Shown piece after piece: positions 17,058 to 24,431 of a DNA stretch of 64,000 bases; the first letter of the stretch is position 1, and every line of letters begins with the position of its first letter. A program made the translations under genes and the position numbers. The DNA lies in NCBI RefSeq assembly GCF_000331225.1, contig NZ_ANFY01000017.1:62001-126000 (forward strand), in the 5' to 3' direction. Source of the stretch: Sandarakinorhabdus sp. AAP62. Its GTDB lineage: Bacteria; Pseudomonadota; Alphaproteobacteria; Sphingomonadales; Sphingomonadaceae. Below the pieces are notes generated by a model, which did not search any database, had not been told where the DNA came from, and was given only the letters and a program-made list of their open reading frames with translations.

Positions 17058-17409
17058 GCTCACCCTCGCGCTACACTCATTCACGTGAACGGCCACGCGC
17101 AGTTCTCCTGCACTCCAACCGTTCCAGCGACCCCAATCGCGGAAGTGTGTGTACACGCGAAGAGTTTATGATTTGCGAATCAATTTGTTGGGGGGGAAGG
17201 GGAGGAGAAGAGGGGGCCTCCGGCGGGCAGGGACGCAGTCCCTGCACCCGTTTGATTTGGGGCGGTCTGTTAGCCGTTCGCTGATCGGAATGCTTCGACC
17301 AGTGATACATCAGTGCACCGAGCACCATCAAAGCTGCTGAGGCACGGTATGGAAAAATTGCAGCTCACAAATCTTCCCATGCCGCTGGCAACCGGCTACC
17401 AAAATTTAC
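17058..17409. other. Intergenic stretch upstream of the AAA ATPase, left edge of the accessory zone
   Basis: No convincing gene lies here. The first 100 bp must hold the promoter of the AAA ATPase gene (-). A purine run (GGGGGGGAAGGGGAGGAGAAG, 17190-17210) leads into the left copy of the 40-bp inverted repeat, after which base composition shifts to AT-rich. A 41-codon open frame at 17349-17474 overlaps the start of the next gene and was not accepted. Confidence 0.6.
17214..17253. repeat. Left copy of a perfect 40-bp inverted repeat bounding the AT-rich islet
   Basis: This block is the exact reverse complement of 19360-19399. Its core GCAGGGACGCAGTCCCTGC (17227-17245) is itself an 8-bp stem with a 3-base loop, so each copy is a REP-like hairpin. 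Base composition changes just inside the repeat. Confidence 0.9.
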
Positions 17410-19152
17410 ATGAAATGCGCTCAGGTGATCCTTCACAGTTGCCTCACACTACCGCCTTCAAATGCGGGCGTTAGCATATTCGGGTTTGCAGAGTTTTTGG
17501 CTGCCCTCGCATTGTTGGTATTGGTCTTCAATTCGACTGACTACTTGTATCGGTTTCGAACTGCGGTTGCCCCGATCCCGCTCGTTCTCATCACGTTTGT
17601 GGCAACCGTGTTAATTGGTGCAGGTACGTTAATAACCGACCTTTGGTTCGCCGTACGGTGGCCGTCGCTGCCTTGGGGCCTATCCCTTGCGAGCATCCAG
17701 GGAATGTTTGCTACGCTCTTTCTGTTTACGGCGCTTCTCTGGATTTGGTTCGCGTTCATGCGCCCACCAATTTTCGGCCGATTTAACTGCAAGCGTTACC
17801 ATTCTGCGCTATATAGCGCATTGGTTCGTGGGTCGGACGCCCAACTCCCAATCTTAGCGGCGGAGGTGATGCGGTCTGCTCCGACGTTGATCCGAATTTT
17901 GAAGAATAGCAGTTCACAACAACAAATTGACAGTAGTGTAAATAAGAAAAATAATAGTGCAAGTGTCGTCGATTTTGCTCACAACGTATTACTGATGCTA
18001 GGAAATCGTAAACTTTGCCGACATATCGTTTCTTCATCTTCTGTCACTGCCATCGTTCTAATGGAAGAGGCTTCGTCAAATAAATGTTATAATGCGCCAT
18101 TGGGCGAATTTGCCCGTAACATCACTACAGAGGCATTACTTAACAAAGATTCTATCTTGTACCTCGAGGATGGACTTAATGCATCCGACTTAGTTGGCAT
18201 CATCCAGCCATTTAGTACGGCCATGTACGGAGATTACCAACTTGTGCAGCGAATCGGCTCAGGCCGATACTCTCCATTAGACATAGACTGGCGCGTGGTT
18301 TCTTCACTGGATGGTGACCAGTTTGATGCCTACTGTCGGATAACCCTCATAACCTTCAAAAATTTCATTGAAGGTGATTACTACCGACAGCATTCGACGG
18401 CGCTCTTTCGCGCATTTCAAAATATTGAAAGCGCAGGCCGGGACATATCTCGATTGAACGGGAGCCCGCCAGATGGCGAGCTTGATGTTGCCTCATTGCG
18501 GCTTATGGCAGCTGTCGGCTTTGTCGACGATGTAATCGATTTCCTTGGCGAAAAGCCTGACTTAGATTTCGGGCATCTCCGGGTTCACGAGACTGCACGT
18601 TATCATTCATCACCGATATTCGAACAAATCGCTCAGCTAGCCTATGATATTGTGCATAATGCCGCTTATGTTCAATCTCCTCCTGATCGCTCTTGGGGTG
18701 TTCAATATGTTCTCGTTTGGGGACGTATCTTTGGTTTCCGAGAAGAGAGTCCGGCTTGGAGAGTACTTCGCTTCAAGATTTTCCGATTATTGTTTAACGA
18801 CATTAAGGAGATGGAGCGCTGGCCGAATTACAAGGGTGCAAGAATATTAGGGATGTGCCTGAACGTTCTTGGTCTTACGGTAGGAGGGAAAGACGGACGC
18901 GACCGGCAAATGTATCCTTTCCGTAAGGCCGTGCTTAATTGGACGCGAAAAAACTATCTTTCGATTGTGAAGGCAAATCCGGACATAGCTGCATACTGCC
19001 TATGCGGAGGCGTCAGCTTCGACACAGATAACAATCGCTTAGTGAAGACCTATCGGCGCGGTACTAGGCTTGAACCTCCTCGCGAATATCTTCAACTCGA
19101 TGATCTGCAGCCCCCTGAAACGGACTCTAGCATCCACGATGGTGCACGCTAG
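17410..19152 (+). CDS. Unrecognised 580-residue membrane protein of an AT-rich islet
   Basis: I do not recognise this protein. Residues 1-20 are doubtful as a true N-terminus (weak ribosome-binding site). Three membrane helices follow (about 21-41, 55-76 and 94-116), then a cytoplasmic or periplasmic domain of about 460 residues. That domain includes a Ser/Asn/Lys-rich linker near 165-190 (QQQIDSSVNKKNNSASVV) and no P-loop, nuclease or metal motif that I can see. The gene is visibly AT-richer than its surroundings and uses codons rare elsewhere in the window (AAA, AAT, ATA, TTA), which points to horizontal transfer. It overlaps a small downstream gene by 14 bp, and the pair is enclosed by a 40-bp inverted repeat. 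Confidence 0.8.
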   Translation: MKCAQVILHSCLTLPPSNAGVSIFGFAEFLAALALLVLVFNSTDYLYRFRTAVAPIPLVLITFVATVLIGAGTLITDLWFAVRWPSLPWGLSLASIQGMFATLFLFTALLWIWFAFMRPPIFGRFNCKRYHSALYSALVRGSDAQLPILAAEVMRSAPTLIRILKNSSSQQQIDSSVNKKNNSASVVDFAHNVLLMLGNRKLCRHIVSSSSVTAIVLMEEASSNKCYNAPLGEFARNITTEALLNKDSILYLEDGLNASDLVGIIQPFSTAMYGDYQLVQRIGSGRYSPLDIDWRVVSSLDGDQFDAYCRITLITFKNFIEGDYYRQHSTALFRAFQNIESAGRDISRLNGSPPDGELDVASLRLMAAVGFVDDVIDFLGEKPDLDFGHLRVHETARYHSSPIFEQIAQLAYDIVHNAAYVQSPPDRSWGVQYVLVWGRIFGFREESPAWRVLRFKIFRLLFNDIKEMERWPNYKGARILGMCLNVLGLTVGGKDGRDRQMYPFRKAVLNWTRKNYLSIVKANPDIAAYCLCGGVSFDTDNNRLVKTYRRGTRLEPPREYLQLDDLQPPETDSSIHDGAR

Positions 19153-19336
19153 AGTTCTCCTACTGCTTGTCCCAATTGCCTTTCTGGTTGGCTCAGCTGT
19201 CGTAAGTCCAACATCTCATTCCACCGCCTGCGGCGCATTCGACAGGAGTAGGGCTATACAACTACAGGCACAGTTGCCAACCCACGCCTCTACTTGCACG
19301 GCGATGGTTACTGCCCTGCGCCAGCATAACGGCTGA
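19139..19336 (+). CDS. Small exported or membrane-anchored protein, 65 residues
   Basis: The start chosen is the ATG at 19139, inside the last codons of the 580-residue gene. A longer frame from 19070 would only add sequence antiparallel to known coding. The product begins VHARVLLLLVPIAFLVGSAVVS, a signal peptide or single membrane anchor, followed by about 40 residues with two cysteines (TACGAF and HASTCTAM) that could form a disulphide. No family recognised. The overlap with the upstream gene indicates translational coupling, so it may act together with it. Confidence 0.5.
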   Translation: MVHARVLLLLVPIAFLVGSAVVSPTSHSTACGAFDRSRAIQLQAQLPTHASTCTAMVTALRQHNG

Positions 19337-19359
19337 ATGTAAGGCAGGGGCCGCCAGAA

Positions 19360-19399
19360 AAACGGGTGCAGGGACTGCGTCCCTGCCCGCCGGAGGCCC
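19360..19399. repeat. Right copy of the 40-bp inverted repeat bounding the islet
   Basis: Exact reverse complement of 17214-17253, with the hairpin core GCAGGGACTGCGTCCCTGC at 19368-19386. It ends nine bases before the stop codon of the displaced uvrA fragment, so it may originally have been the hairpin downstream of uvrA. Confidence 0.9.
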
Positions 19400-19407
19400 T
19401 TCCTTCC

Positions 19408-19594
19408 TCAGCCCTTCCCCTTGCGCGCCCGCTTCACCGGGGCCGCCACCTCTGCCTCCACCGCCACATGCGCACCGGCCAATAGCGGCGCGAGATATTT
19501 GCCGGTCCAGCTGGTGTTGCAGGCGGCCACGGTTTCGGGGGTGCCGGTCACCACGATCTGGCCGCCTTTGTCGCCGCCGTCGGGGCAGAGATCG
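19408..19594 (-). pseudogene. Displaced duplicate of the uvrA 3' end
   Basis: This 187-bp block aligns without gaps to the last 187 bp of uvrA (20323-20509). In the inner 118 bp (19477-19594 against 20392-20509) I count six mismatches by hand; the terminal 69 bp coding for the basic tail are more diverged. The encoded piece ([16 protein letters not shown], then [12 protein letters not shown] and the tail APVKRARKGKG) is the C-terminus of UvrA with its reading frame and stop intact, but there is no start or upstream part. Homology stops abruptly at 19594. It is best read as the old 3' end of uvrA pushed aside by an insertion. Confidence 0.88.
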
Positions 19595-19611
19595 CTGGGC
19601 AATTTGGGCGG

Positions 19612-19803
19612 TTACCAGTCGCCGCCCGCTTTGGTGATGGCGGCGAGGAGGGCTTGTTTGCTCTTCGTGCGGCGGGTGCCGGTGTTGCGGGGGAGTTCGG
19701 GTTTGCCCAGGGCGGCACGGCGTTGGGCCAGGCGCTCAGCGAACTGGGCGAGCGGCGTGGCTTCGGCGGGTGCTTCAGCGGGTTTCGAGGATGGTGCGGC
19801 CAT
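19612..19803 (-). CDS. Small basic protein of the uvrA-linked cargo, 63 residues
   Basis: The start chosen is the ATG at 19803 ([15 protein letters not shown]), within the end of the nucleotidyltransferase-like gene (overlap 29 bp). A GTG three codons earlier is also possible. The N-terminal third is Ala/Pro/Glu-rich. The rest is basic and helical (FAERLAQRRAALGKPELP, then RNTGTRRTKSKQALLAAITKAGGDW). I do not recognise a named family. Its position directly behind the nucleotidyltransferase-fold gene, in the same orientation, makes it a likely partner, but no toxin or antitoxin role can be claimed from sequence. Confidence 0.6.
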   Translation of the reverse strand: MAAPSSKPAEAPAEATPLAQFAERLAQRRAALGKPELPRNTGTRRTKSKQALLAAITKAGGDW

Positions 19804-20326
19804 GGTCTCCACCGGTTTCTTCCCGGATACGCCGCTCAAGATAGTCTTCGTCCAGATGTTCGGCAAGGCGGCTGAGCAGGCGGGCTTGTTCCAGCATTTC
19901 GCTGGCGGTGCCGGAATGATATTGGGCAACGCGATCAGCGATCAGATCTTCGATGGGTATGACAGCCAGTTTTTCGCCGCTGTTGACGGCGAACAGGCGG
20001 ATACGGTCCCGGTCGGCATGGCCGTCCATCAGGGTATCGGCGACGATTTCGAAGCCCAGGGCGAGATCGGGATGCACCCAGCCTCTGGTCAAAAGGCCGG
20101 GGCCGCTGGGTTTGACGAAGCCTCTGGCTTGCAGTGCGGCTTCCACCACATCTTGCCGGATCGCGACCAGATCGAAATCGCCCGTTGCGATGGCGCTGCC
20201 GGAATAAAGCTCGGCGGCTGCGCCACCGACAAGGACGGGGCGGGGGAAGCCTTGCGCGGCGACGGCATCACTGACCTCGGCCAGCACAGTGAGGGCGGCA
20301 TCAAATTGCGGCCGCCACAGGCTCAT
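19775..20326 (-). CDS. Nucleotidyltransferase-fold protein inserted at the uvrA 3' end
   Basis: The 183-residue product has the pattern of a pol-beta-type nucleotidyltransferase: a helix, then [25 protein letters not shown] (GG motif followed by the DxD-like DFD), a later acidic strand [10 protein letters not shown], and [14 protein letters not shown] followed by helices. AbiEii-type and DUF6036-type proteins share this layout. Whether it transfers nucleotides is unknown. Its ATG at 20326 overlaps the uvrA stop (ATGA), so it is coupled to uvrA translation. It lies between the two copies of the uvrA 3' end and was most likely brought in by the insertion event. Confidence 0.72.
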   Translation of the reverse strand: MSLWRPQFDAALTVLAEVSDAVAAQGFPRPVLVGGAAAELYSGSAIATGDFDLVAIRQDVVEAALQARGFVKPSGPGLLTRGWVHPDLALGFEIVADTLMDGHADRDRIRLFAVNSGEKLAVIPIEDLIADRVAQYHSGTASEMLEQARLLSRLAEHLDEDYLERRIREETGGDHGRTILETR

Positions 20327-23268
20327 GCCTTGGCCTTGCGGGGGCGCTTCACCGGCGCGGCGGATTCTTCCTCCACCGGACGCGGCGCGTTGGCCAATAA
20401 CGGCGCGAGATATTTGCCGGTCCAGCTGGCGTCGCAGGCGGCCACGGCTTCGGGGGTGCCGGTCACCACGATCTGGCCGCCTTTGTCGCCGCCATCGGGG
20501 CCGAGATCGATGATGTGGTCGGCGGTTTTGATGACGTCGAGATTGTGTTCGATGACGACGACGCTGTTGCCTTGTTCCACCAGGGCGTGGAGGACTTCGA
20601 GCAGTTTGCGGACGTCTTCGAAATGCAGCCCGGTGGTGGGTTCATCGAGGATGTAGAGCGTGTTGCCGGTGGCGCGGCGGGAGAGTTCCTTGGCGAGTTT
20701 GACGCGTTGGGCTTCGCCGCCCGAAAGGGTGGTGGCTTGCTGGCCGATCTTGACGTAGCCGAGGCCGACTTCGAGCAGCATGGCGAGTTTTTCGCGGATG
20801 GGCGGCACGGCCTTGAAGAACTCCACGCCGTCTTCGATCGTCATGTCCAGCACGTCGGCGATGGATTTGCCCTTGAATTTCACTTCCAGGGTTTCGCGGT
20901 TGTAGCGGTGGCCGTGGCAGACGTCGCAGGTGACATAGACATCGGGCAGGAAGTGCATTTCGATCTTGATCAGGCCGTCGCCCGAGCAGGCCTCGCAGCG
21001 GCCGCCCTTCACGTTGAAGCTGAAGCGGCCGGGTTTGTAGCCGCGGGCGAGCGATTCCGGCAGGCCGGCGAACCAATCGCGGATATTGGTGAAGCAGCCG
21101 GTGTATGTCGCGGGGTTTGATCGGGGCGTGCGGCCGATGGGGGATTGATCGATGTCGATCACTTTATCGAGGTGGTTCAACCCGTCGAGGCCATCGTGCG
21201 GGGCGGCGAGCAGCCTCGCGCCGTTCAGTTCGCGCGCGGCGGCGTTGTAGAGCGTATCGATGGTGAAGGTGGATTTGCCGCTGCCCGACACGCCGGTGAT
21301 GCAGGTGAAGGTGCCAAGCGGGATGCTGGCGGTGACGCCCTGCAGATTGTTGCCGCGGGCGTTTTTCACGGTGAGTTTCTTGCCCGTGCCCTTGCGGCGT
21401 TTGGCCGGCACCGGGATGGAGCGGCGGCCTGACAGATAGGCGCCGGTGATGCTGGTGGGGCTGTTCAATATATCCTGCAGGCTGCCGGCCGCGACGACTT
21501 CGCCGCCGTGGACGCCGGCGCCGGGGCCCATATCCACCACATAATCGGCCAGGCGGATGGCATCTTCATCATGTTCCACCACCAGCACCGTGTTGCCCAG
21601 ATCGCGCAGGCGTTTCAGCGTGGTGAGCAGGCGATCATTGTCGCGCTGGTGCAGCCCGATGGAGGGTTCATCGAGCACATAGAGCACGCCGGACAGGCCG
21701 GAGCCGATCTGGGAGGCGAGGCGGATGCGCTGGGATTCGCCGCCCGACAGCGTGCCGGACTTGCGATCGAGGTTGAGATAATCAAGGCCGACATTGTCGA
21801 GGAAGCCGAGCCGCTCGATGATTTCCTTCAGGATGCGATCGCCGATGGCGCGTTGTTTGGGGGTGAGATGATCGGCGACGCCGCGCGCCCAGGCCAGCGC
21901 CTGGCCGACGGGGCGGCGCACGGCGGTGGAGATGGTTTCGCCGGCGATCTTCACGGAGAGCGCCTCGGGGCGAAGGCGATCGCCGTGGCAGACTTCGCAG
22001 GGGGAGGGGGACTGGTAGCGCTCCAGCTCCTCGCGCATCATGGTGCTTTCGGTGTTGAGGCGCTTTTCCAGGTTGCGGACGACGCCTTCGAAGGTCTTGA
22101 CGACCTCATAGGCCTTGCGCCCGTCTTCGAAGCGCAGCGGAATGGCGCGGCTGCCGGTGCCGTGCAGGACGGCGTGGCGCTGTTCTTCCGTCAGGTCCGC
22201 CCATCTGGATTTGAGCGTGAAGCCATAGGCGCGGCCAACGCTGGCCAGCACCTGCAGATAATAGGGCGAGGGCGGGTTGGATTTGGCCCACGGCGCGACG
22301 GCGCCCTTTTCCAGTGTGAGCGCGTGGTTGGGGACGATGAGATCGGGATCGAAATGCTGTTTTTCGCCCAGGCCGTCGCAGGCCGGGCATGCACCTTGCG
22401 GAGCGTTGAAGGAGAACAGCCGGGGTTCGATTTCGGAAATGGTGAAGCCGGACACCGGGCAGGCGAATTTTTCGGAGAAGAGGATGCGCTCGGCTGTAGG
22501 GCTCGCTGCGCTCGCACCCTCCCCCGACCCCTCCCTTGCAGGGAGGGGAGAATCAGCCAGTTCGACGAAGGCGATGCCCTCGGCCAGTTTCAGCGCGGTT
22601 TCGAAGCTTTCGGCGAGGCGGGATTCCAGGCCCTCCTTCACCGCCAGCCGGTCCACCACCACGTCGATGTCGTGCTTGTATTTCTTGTCGAGCGCCGGGG
22701 CTTCCTCGATGGCATAAAACGCGCCGTCGATCTTCACGCGGGTGAAGCCGTCCTTCTGCAGCTGGGCCAGCTCCTTGCGGTACTCGCCCTTGCGGCCACG
22801 CACGATGGGGGCGAGCAGGTAGAGGCGGGTGCCTTCCGGCAGCGCCATGACGCGATCGACCATCTGGCTGACGGTTTGCGCAGTGATCGGCAGGCCGGTG
22901 GCCGGCGAATAGGGGATGCCGACGCGCGCCCACAGCAGGCGCATATAGTCGTAGATCTCGGTGACGGTGGCGACGGTGGAGCGCGGGTTCTTGCTCGTCG
23001 TCTTCTGTTCGATGCTGATCGCCGGCGACAGGCCCTCGATATGGTCCACGTCCGGCTTGGACATCATTTCCAGGAACTGGCGGGCATAGGCGGAGAGCGA
23101 TTCCACGTAGCGCCGCTGGCCTTCGGCATAGATGGTATCAAAGGCGAGGGACGACTTGCCGGAGCCGGACAGGCCGGTGATCACGGTGAGCGCGTTCTTG
23201 GGCAGATCGACGTCTACCCCTTTCAGATTATGCTCCCGCGCGCCGCGCACCTGGATATGGTTCAGCAT
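20323..23268 (-). CDS. uvrA: UvrABC excinuclease subunit A
   Basis: The start chosen is the ATG at 23268 ([23 protein letters not shown]), giving 981 residues; the frame open upstream to 23382 is not UvrA-like. Both ABC ATPase modules are present ([20 protein letters not shown] and [10 protein letters not shown]; two LSGGE signatures, [15 protein letters not shown] and [14 protein letters not shown]), as are zinc-finger cysteines ([16 protein letters not shown] with CDVCHGHRY). UvrA dimers scan DNA for bulky lesions and load UvrB. Two oddities: a palindromic repeat is translated in frame at about residues 238-260, and the final 62 codons belong to the copy of the 3' end that came with the downstream insertion. 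Confidence 0.96.
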   Translation of the reverse strand: MLNHIQVRGAREHNLKGVDVDLPKNALTVITGLSGSGKSSLAFDTIYAEGQRRYVESLSAYARQFLEMMSKPDVDHIEGLSPAISIEQKTTSKNPRSTVATVTEIYDYMRLLWARVGIPYSPATGLPITAQTVSQMVDRVMALPEGTRLYLLAPIVRGRKGEYRKELAQLQKDGFTRVKIDGAFYAIEEAPALDKKYKHDIDVVVDRLAVKEGLESRLAESFETALKLAEGIAFVELADSPLPAREGSGEGASAASPTAERILFSEKFACPVSGFTISEIEPRLFSFNAPQGACPACDGLGEKQHFDPDLIVPNHALTLEKGAVAPWAKSNPPSPYYLQVLASVGRAYGFTLKSRWADLTEEQRHAVLHGTGSRAIPLRFEDGRKAYEVVKTFEGVVRNLEKRLNTESTMMREELERYQSPSPCEVCHGDRLRPEALSVKIAGETISTAVRRPVGQALAWARGVADHLTPKQRAIGDRILKEIIERLGFLDNVGLDYLNLDRKSGTLSGGESQRIRLASQIGSGLSGVLYVLDEPSIGLHQRDNDRLLTTLKRLRDLGNTVLVVEHDEDAIRLADYVVDMGPGAGVHGGEVVAAGSLQDILNSPTSITGAYLSGRRSIPVPAKRRKGTGKKLTVKNARGNNLQGVTASIPLGTFTCITGVSGSGKSTFTIDTLYNAAARELNGARLLAAPHDGLDGLNHLDKVIDIDQSPIGRTPRSNPATYTGCFTNIRDWFAGLPESLARGYKPGRFSFNVKGGRCEACSGDGLIKIEMHFLPDVYVTCDVCHGHRYNRETLEVKFKGKSIADVLDMTIEDGVEFFKAVPPIREKLAMLLEVGLGYVKIGQQATTLSGGEAQRVKLAKELSRRATGNTLYILDEPTTGLHFEDVRKLLEVLHALVEQGNSVVVIEHNLDVIKTADHIIDLGPDGGDKGGQIVVTGTPEAVAACDASWTGKYLAPLLANAPRPVEEESAAPVKRPRKAKA
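22495..22552. repeat. Palindromic REP-like element translated in frame inside uvrA
   Basis: A perfect 9-bp stem CCCCTCCCT/AGGGAGGGG (22528-22536 with 22540-22548, 3-base loop) is preceded by the repeat-like GCTCGCTGCGCTCGC near 22501-22515. Read on the uvrA strand it encodes roughly [18 protein letters not shown], a low-complexity segment in the spacer before [12 protein letters not shown], where UvrA proteins vary in length. Outer limits of the element are estimated. Confidence 0.7.
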
Positions 23269-23403
23269 GAGCCCGTATGTTCCACATTTGTTCAGGCCGT
23301 GCAAGCCGGCTTGATCGGGAGTTACGAGGCGCAGGCGGCCACGGCAAGGGCTGGCGCAGGCGCAGCACTGTCGCAGTGGCATTCAGCATGAAACACGGCA
23401 GAG

Positions 23404-23429
23404 CCACCCCCGGATCAAGCCGGGGGTGG
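23404..23429. repeat. Palindromic hairpin between uvrA and a membrane protein gene
   Basis: A perfect 10-bp stem (CCACCCCCGG and CCGGGGGTGG) with the loop ATCAAG, extended by one further base pair. The sequence with an ATCAAG loop is of the type that recurs between genes in sphingomonads. It lies 55 bp past the stop of the gene at 23484 (-) and could end its transcript, although no T-run follows. Confidence 0.6.
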
Positions 23430-23483
23430 CCGTGCCATGCGAAGCTCTACCAACTGTTGATAGAGCGAAGAAAGAACAGAGGC

Positions 23484-23897
23484 TTACAGCCCTGCCAACC
23501 GTCGGTTGCGGCCTTCCAGCCACGTTCCGGCGAGCAGCGCAGCGATCACCGCGTAGGACCAGAAGATCAGGCCGACCGCATAGGCCCACGCCATGCCACC
23601 GCTGGCATTGGTGAGGCTGCCGACATGCACCAGCAGGCCAACCAGCTGGAAGGCAGAGGCATACATCGGCCAGAAGCGATCACTCGTCAGCGCCAGCGCC
23701 AACAGGCCGAGCAGCAGACCGAAGTCCACGGCCAGCACGCCATATTCCACGTGCTGATATTCGGCGGTGATCATGCGGGTGGCGAGCGTGGCGGCCAGGA
23801 AGCCGATCGCGGCCAATTGTTCATCACGACCGCCGAAGCCAAAGGCCAGCAGGGCCGCGGCGACAACGGTGACAACAGCAAGAATTTCAAGAAACAT
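23484..23897 (-). CDS. Hypothetical four-helix membrane protein
   Basis: The 137-residue product is hydrophobic throughout, with about four predicted membrane segments: LEILAVVTVVAAALLAFGF, LAAIGFLAATLATRM, YGVLAVDFGLLLGLLALAL and the C-terminal AWAYAVGLIFWSYAVIAALLAG. No catalytic or binding motif is visible. It lies upstream of uvrA in the same direction, separated by about 215 bp including a hairpin, so it is probably its own transcription unit. Function unknown. Confidence 0.75.
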   Translation of the reverse strand: MFLEILAVVTVVAAALLAFGFGGRDEQLAAIGFLAATLATRMITAEYQHVEYGVLAVDFGLLLGLLALALTSDRFWPMYASAFQLVGLLVHVGSLTNASGGMAWAYAVGLIFWSYAVIAALLAGTWLEGRNRRLAGL

Positions 23898-23979
23898 CGT
23901 CCATACTCCAGACGAGAAGCGGTCTCCGGCGCATCAGCGCCATGAACCCAGTTTCAGCTGAAAAAGGCTTGCGCCCAGA

Positions 23980-24336
23980 TCATGCCGCGATCGTGAGGTG
24001 ACGGCGCGGCGTAACCGTTTCGTCCAGGCTGCCCTGTTCCGGCGGGCAGTTGCCCATGAAGTTCACGGCATCGAGGCCGATCTGGGTCTGGGCGGCGCGC
24101 AGGGCGGCGTGCGTGGCGATGATGCGCGAACGGGCCTGCACCAGCTGCTGGCAGGTTTCCATGGCGCCCATCAGGGCGTCCTGGCCGATGCAGGCCGCCA
24201 GATTGGCTTCCTGGGCGGCCATGGGCATCACGGCGGTGAGTTGGGCCACAGCCGACACGGCGGCATTGATGGCGGCTTCAGCGGCGAACAGCTGCTCGGC
24301 AACCTTGTTCGCGGCGAGACGACGTTCTTTCAGCAT
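23980..24336 (-). CDS. Hypothetical helical protein, 118 residues
   Basis: The sequence is Ala- and Gln-rich and predicted mostly helical (KVAEQLFAAEAAINAAVSAVAQLTAVM, then METCQQLVQARSRIIATHAALRAAQTQIG). It has three cysteines (ACIGQD, TCQQ, NCPPEQ) and no signal peptide. No family recognised. It lies directly downstream of the LuxR-type regulator gene in the same direction (95 bp apart, with a hairpin between), which makes it a candidate target or partner of that regulator. Confidence 0.6.
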   Translation of the reverse strand: MLKERRLAANKVAEQLFAAEAAINAAVSAVAQLTAVMPMAAQEANLAACIGQDALMGAMETCQQLVQARSRIIATHAALRAAQTQIGLDAVNFMGNCPPEQGSLDETVTPRRHLTIAA

Positions 24337-24398
24337 AGCACAATCCTTTTGAATAAAAGAACTGGCGGCTGATACGCGCAGCCAGTTGGTTAGACGCC

Positions 24399-24429
24399 CT
24401 TCCGGACGCCACGCAACTGGTTCCGGAAG
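24399..24429. other. Hairpin between the LuxR-type gene and the 118-residue protein gene
   Basis: An 8-bp inverted repeat CTTCCGGA (24399-24406) and TCCGGAAG (24422-24429) encloses 15 bases, just behind the regulator stop codon. No T-run follows on the minus strand, so it may be an attenuating or stabilising hairpin rather than a full terminator. Confidence 0.4.
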
Positions 24430-24431
24430 CT

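Noticed and set aside
17349-17474. A 41-codon open frame (MEKLQLTNLPMPLATG...) just ahead of the 580-residue gene.
   Set aside because: It overlaps the next gene by 65 bp in another frame, has no recognisable features, and short open frames are expected in AT-rich DNA. A leader peptide cannot be excluded.
17214-19399. A transposon or IS element.
   Set aside because: Although bounded by inverted repeats, it has no transposase and no target duplication that I can see from one sequence; it is listed as an islet instead.
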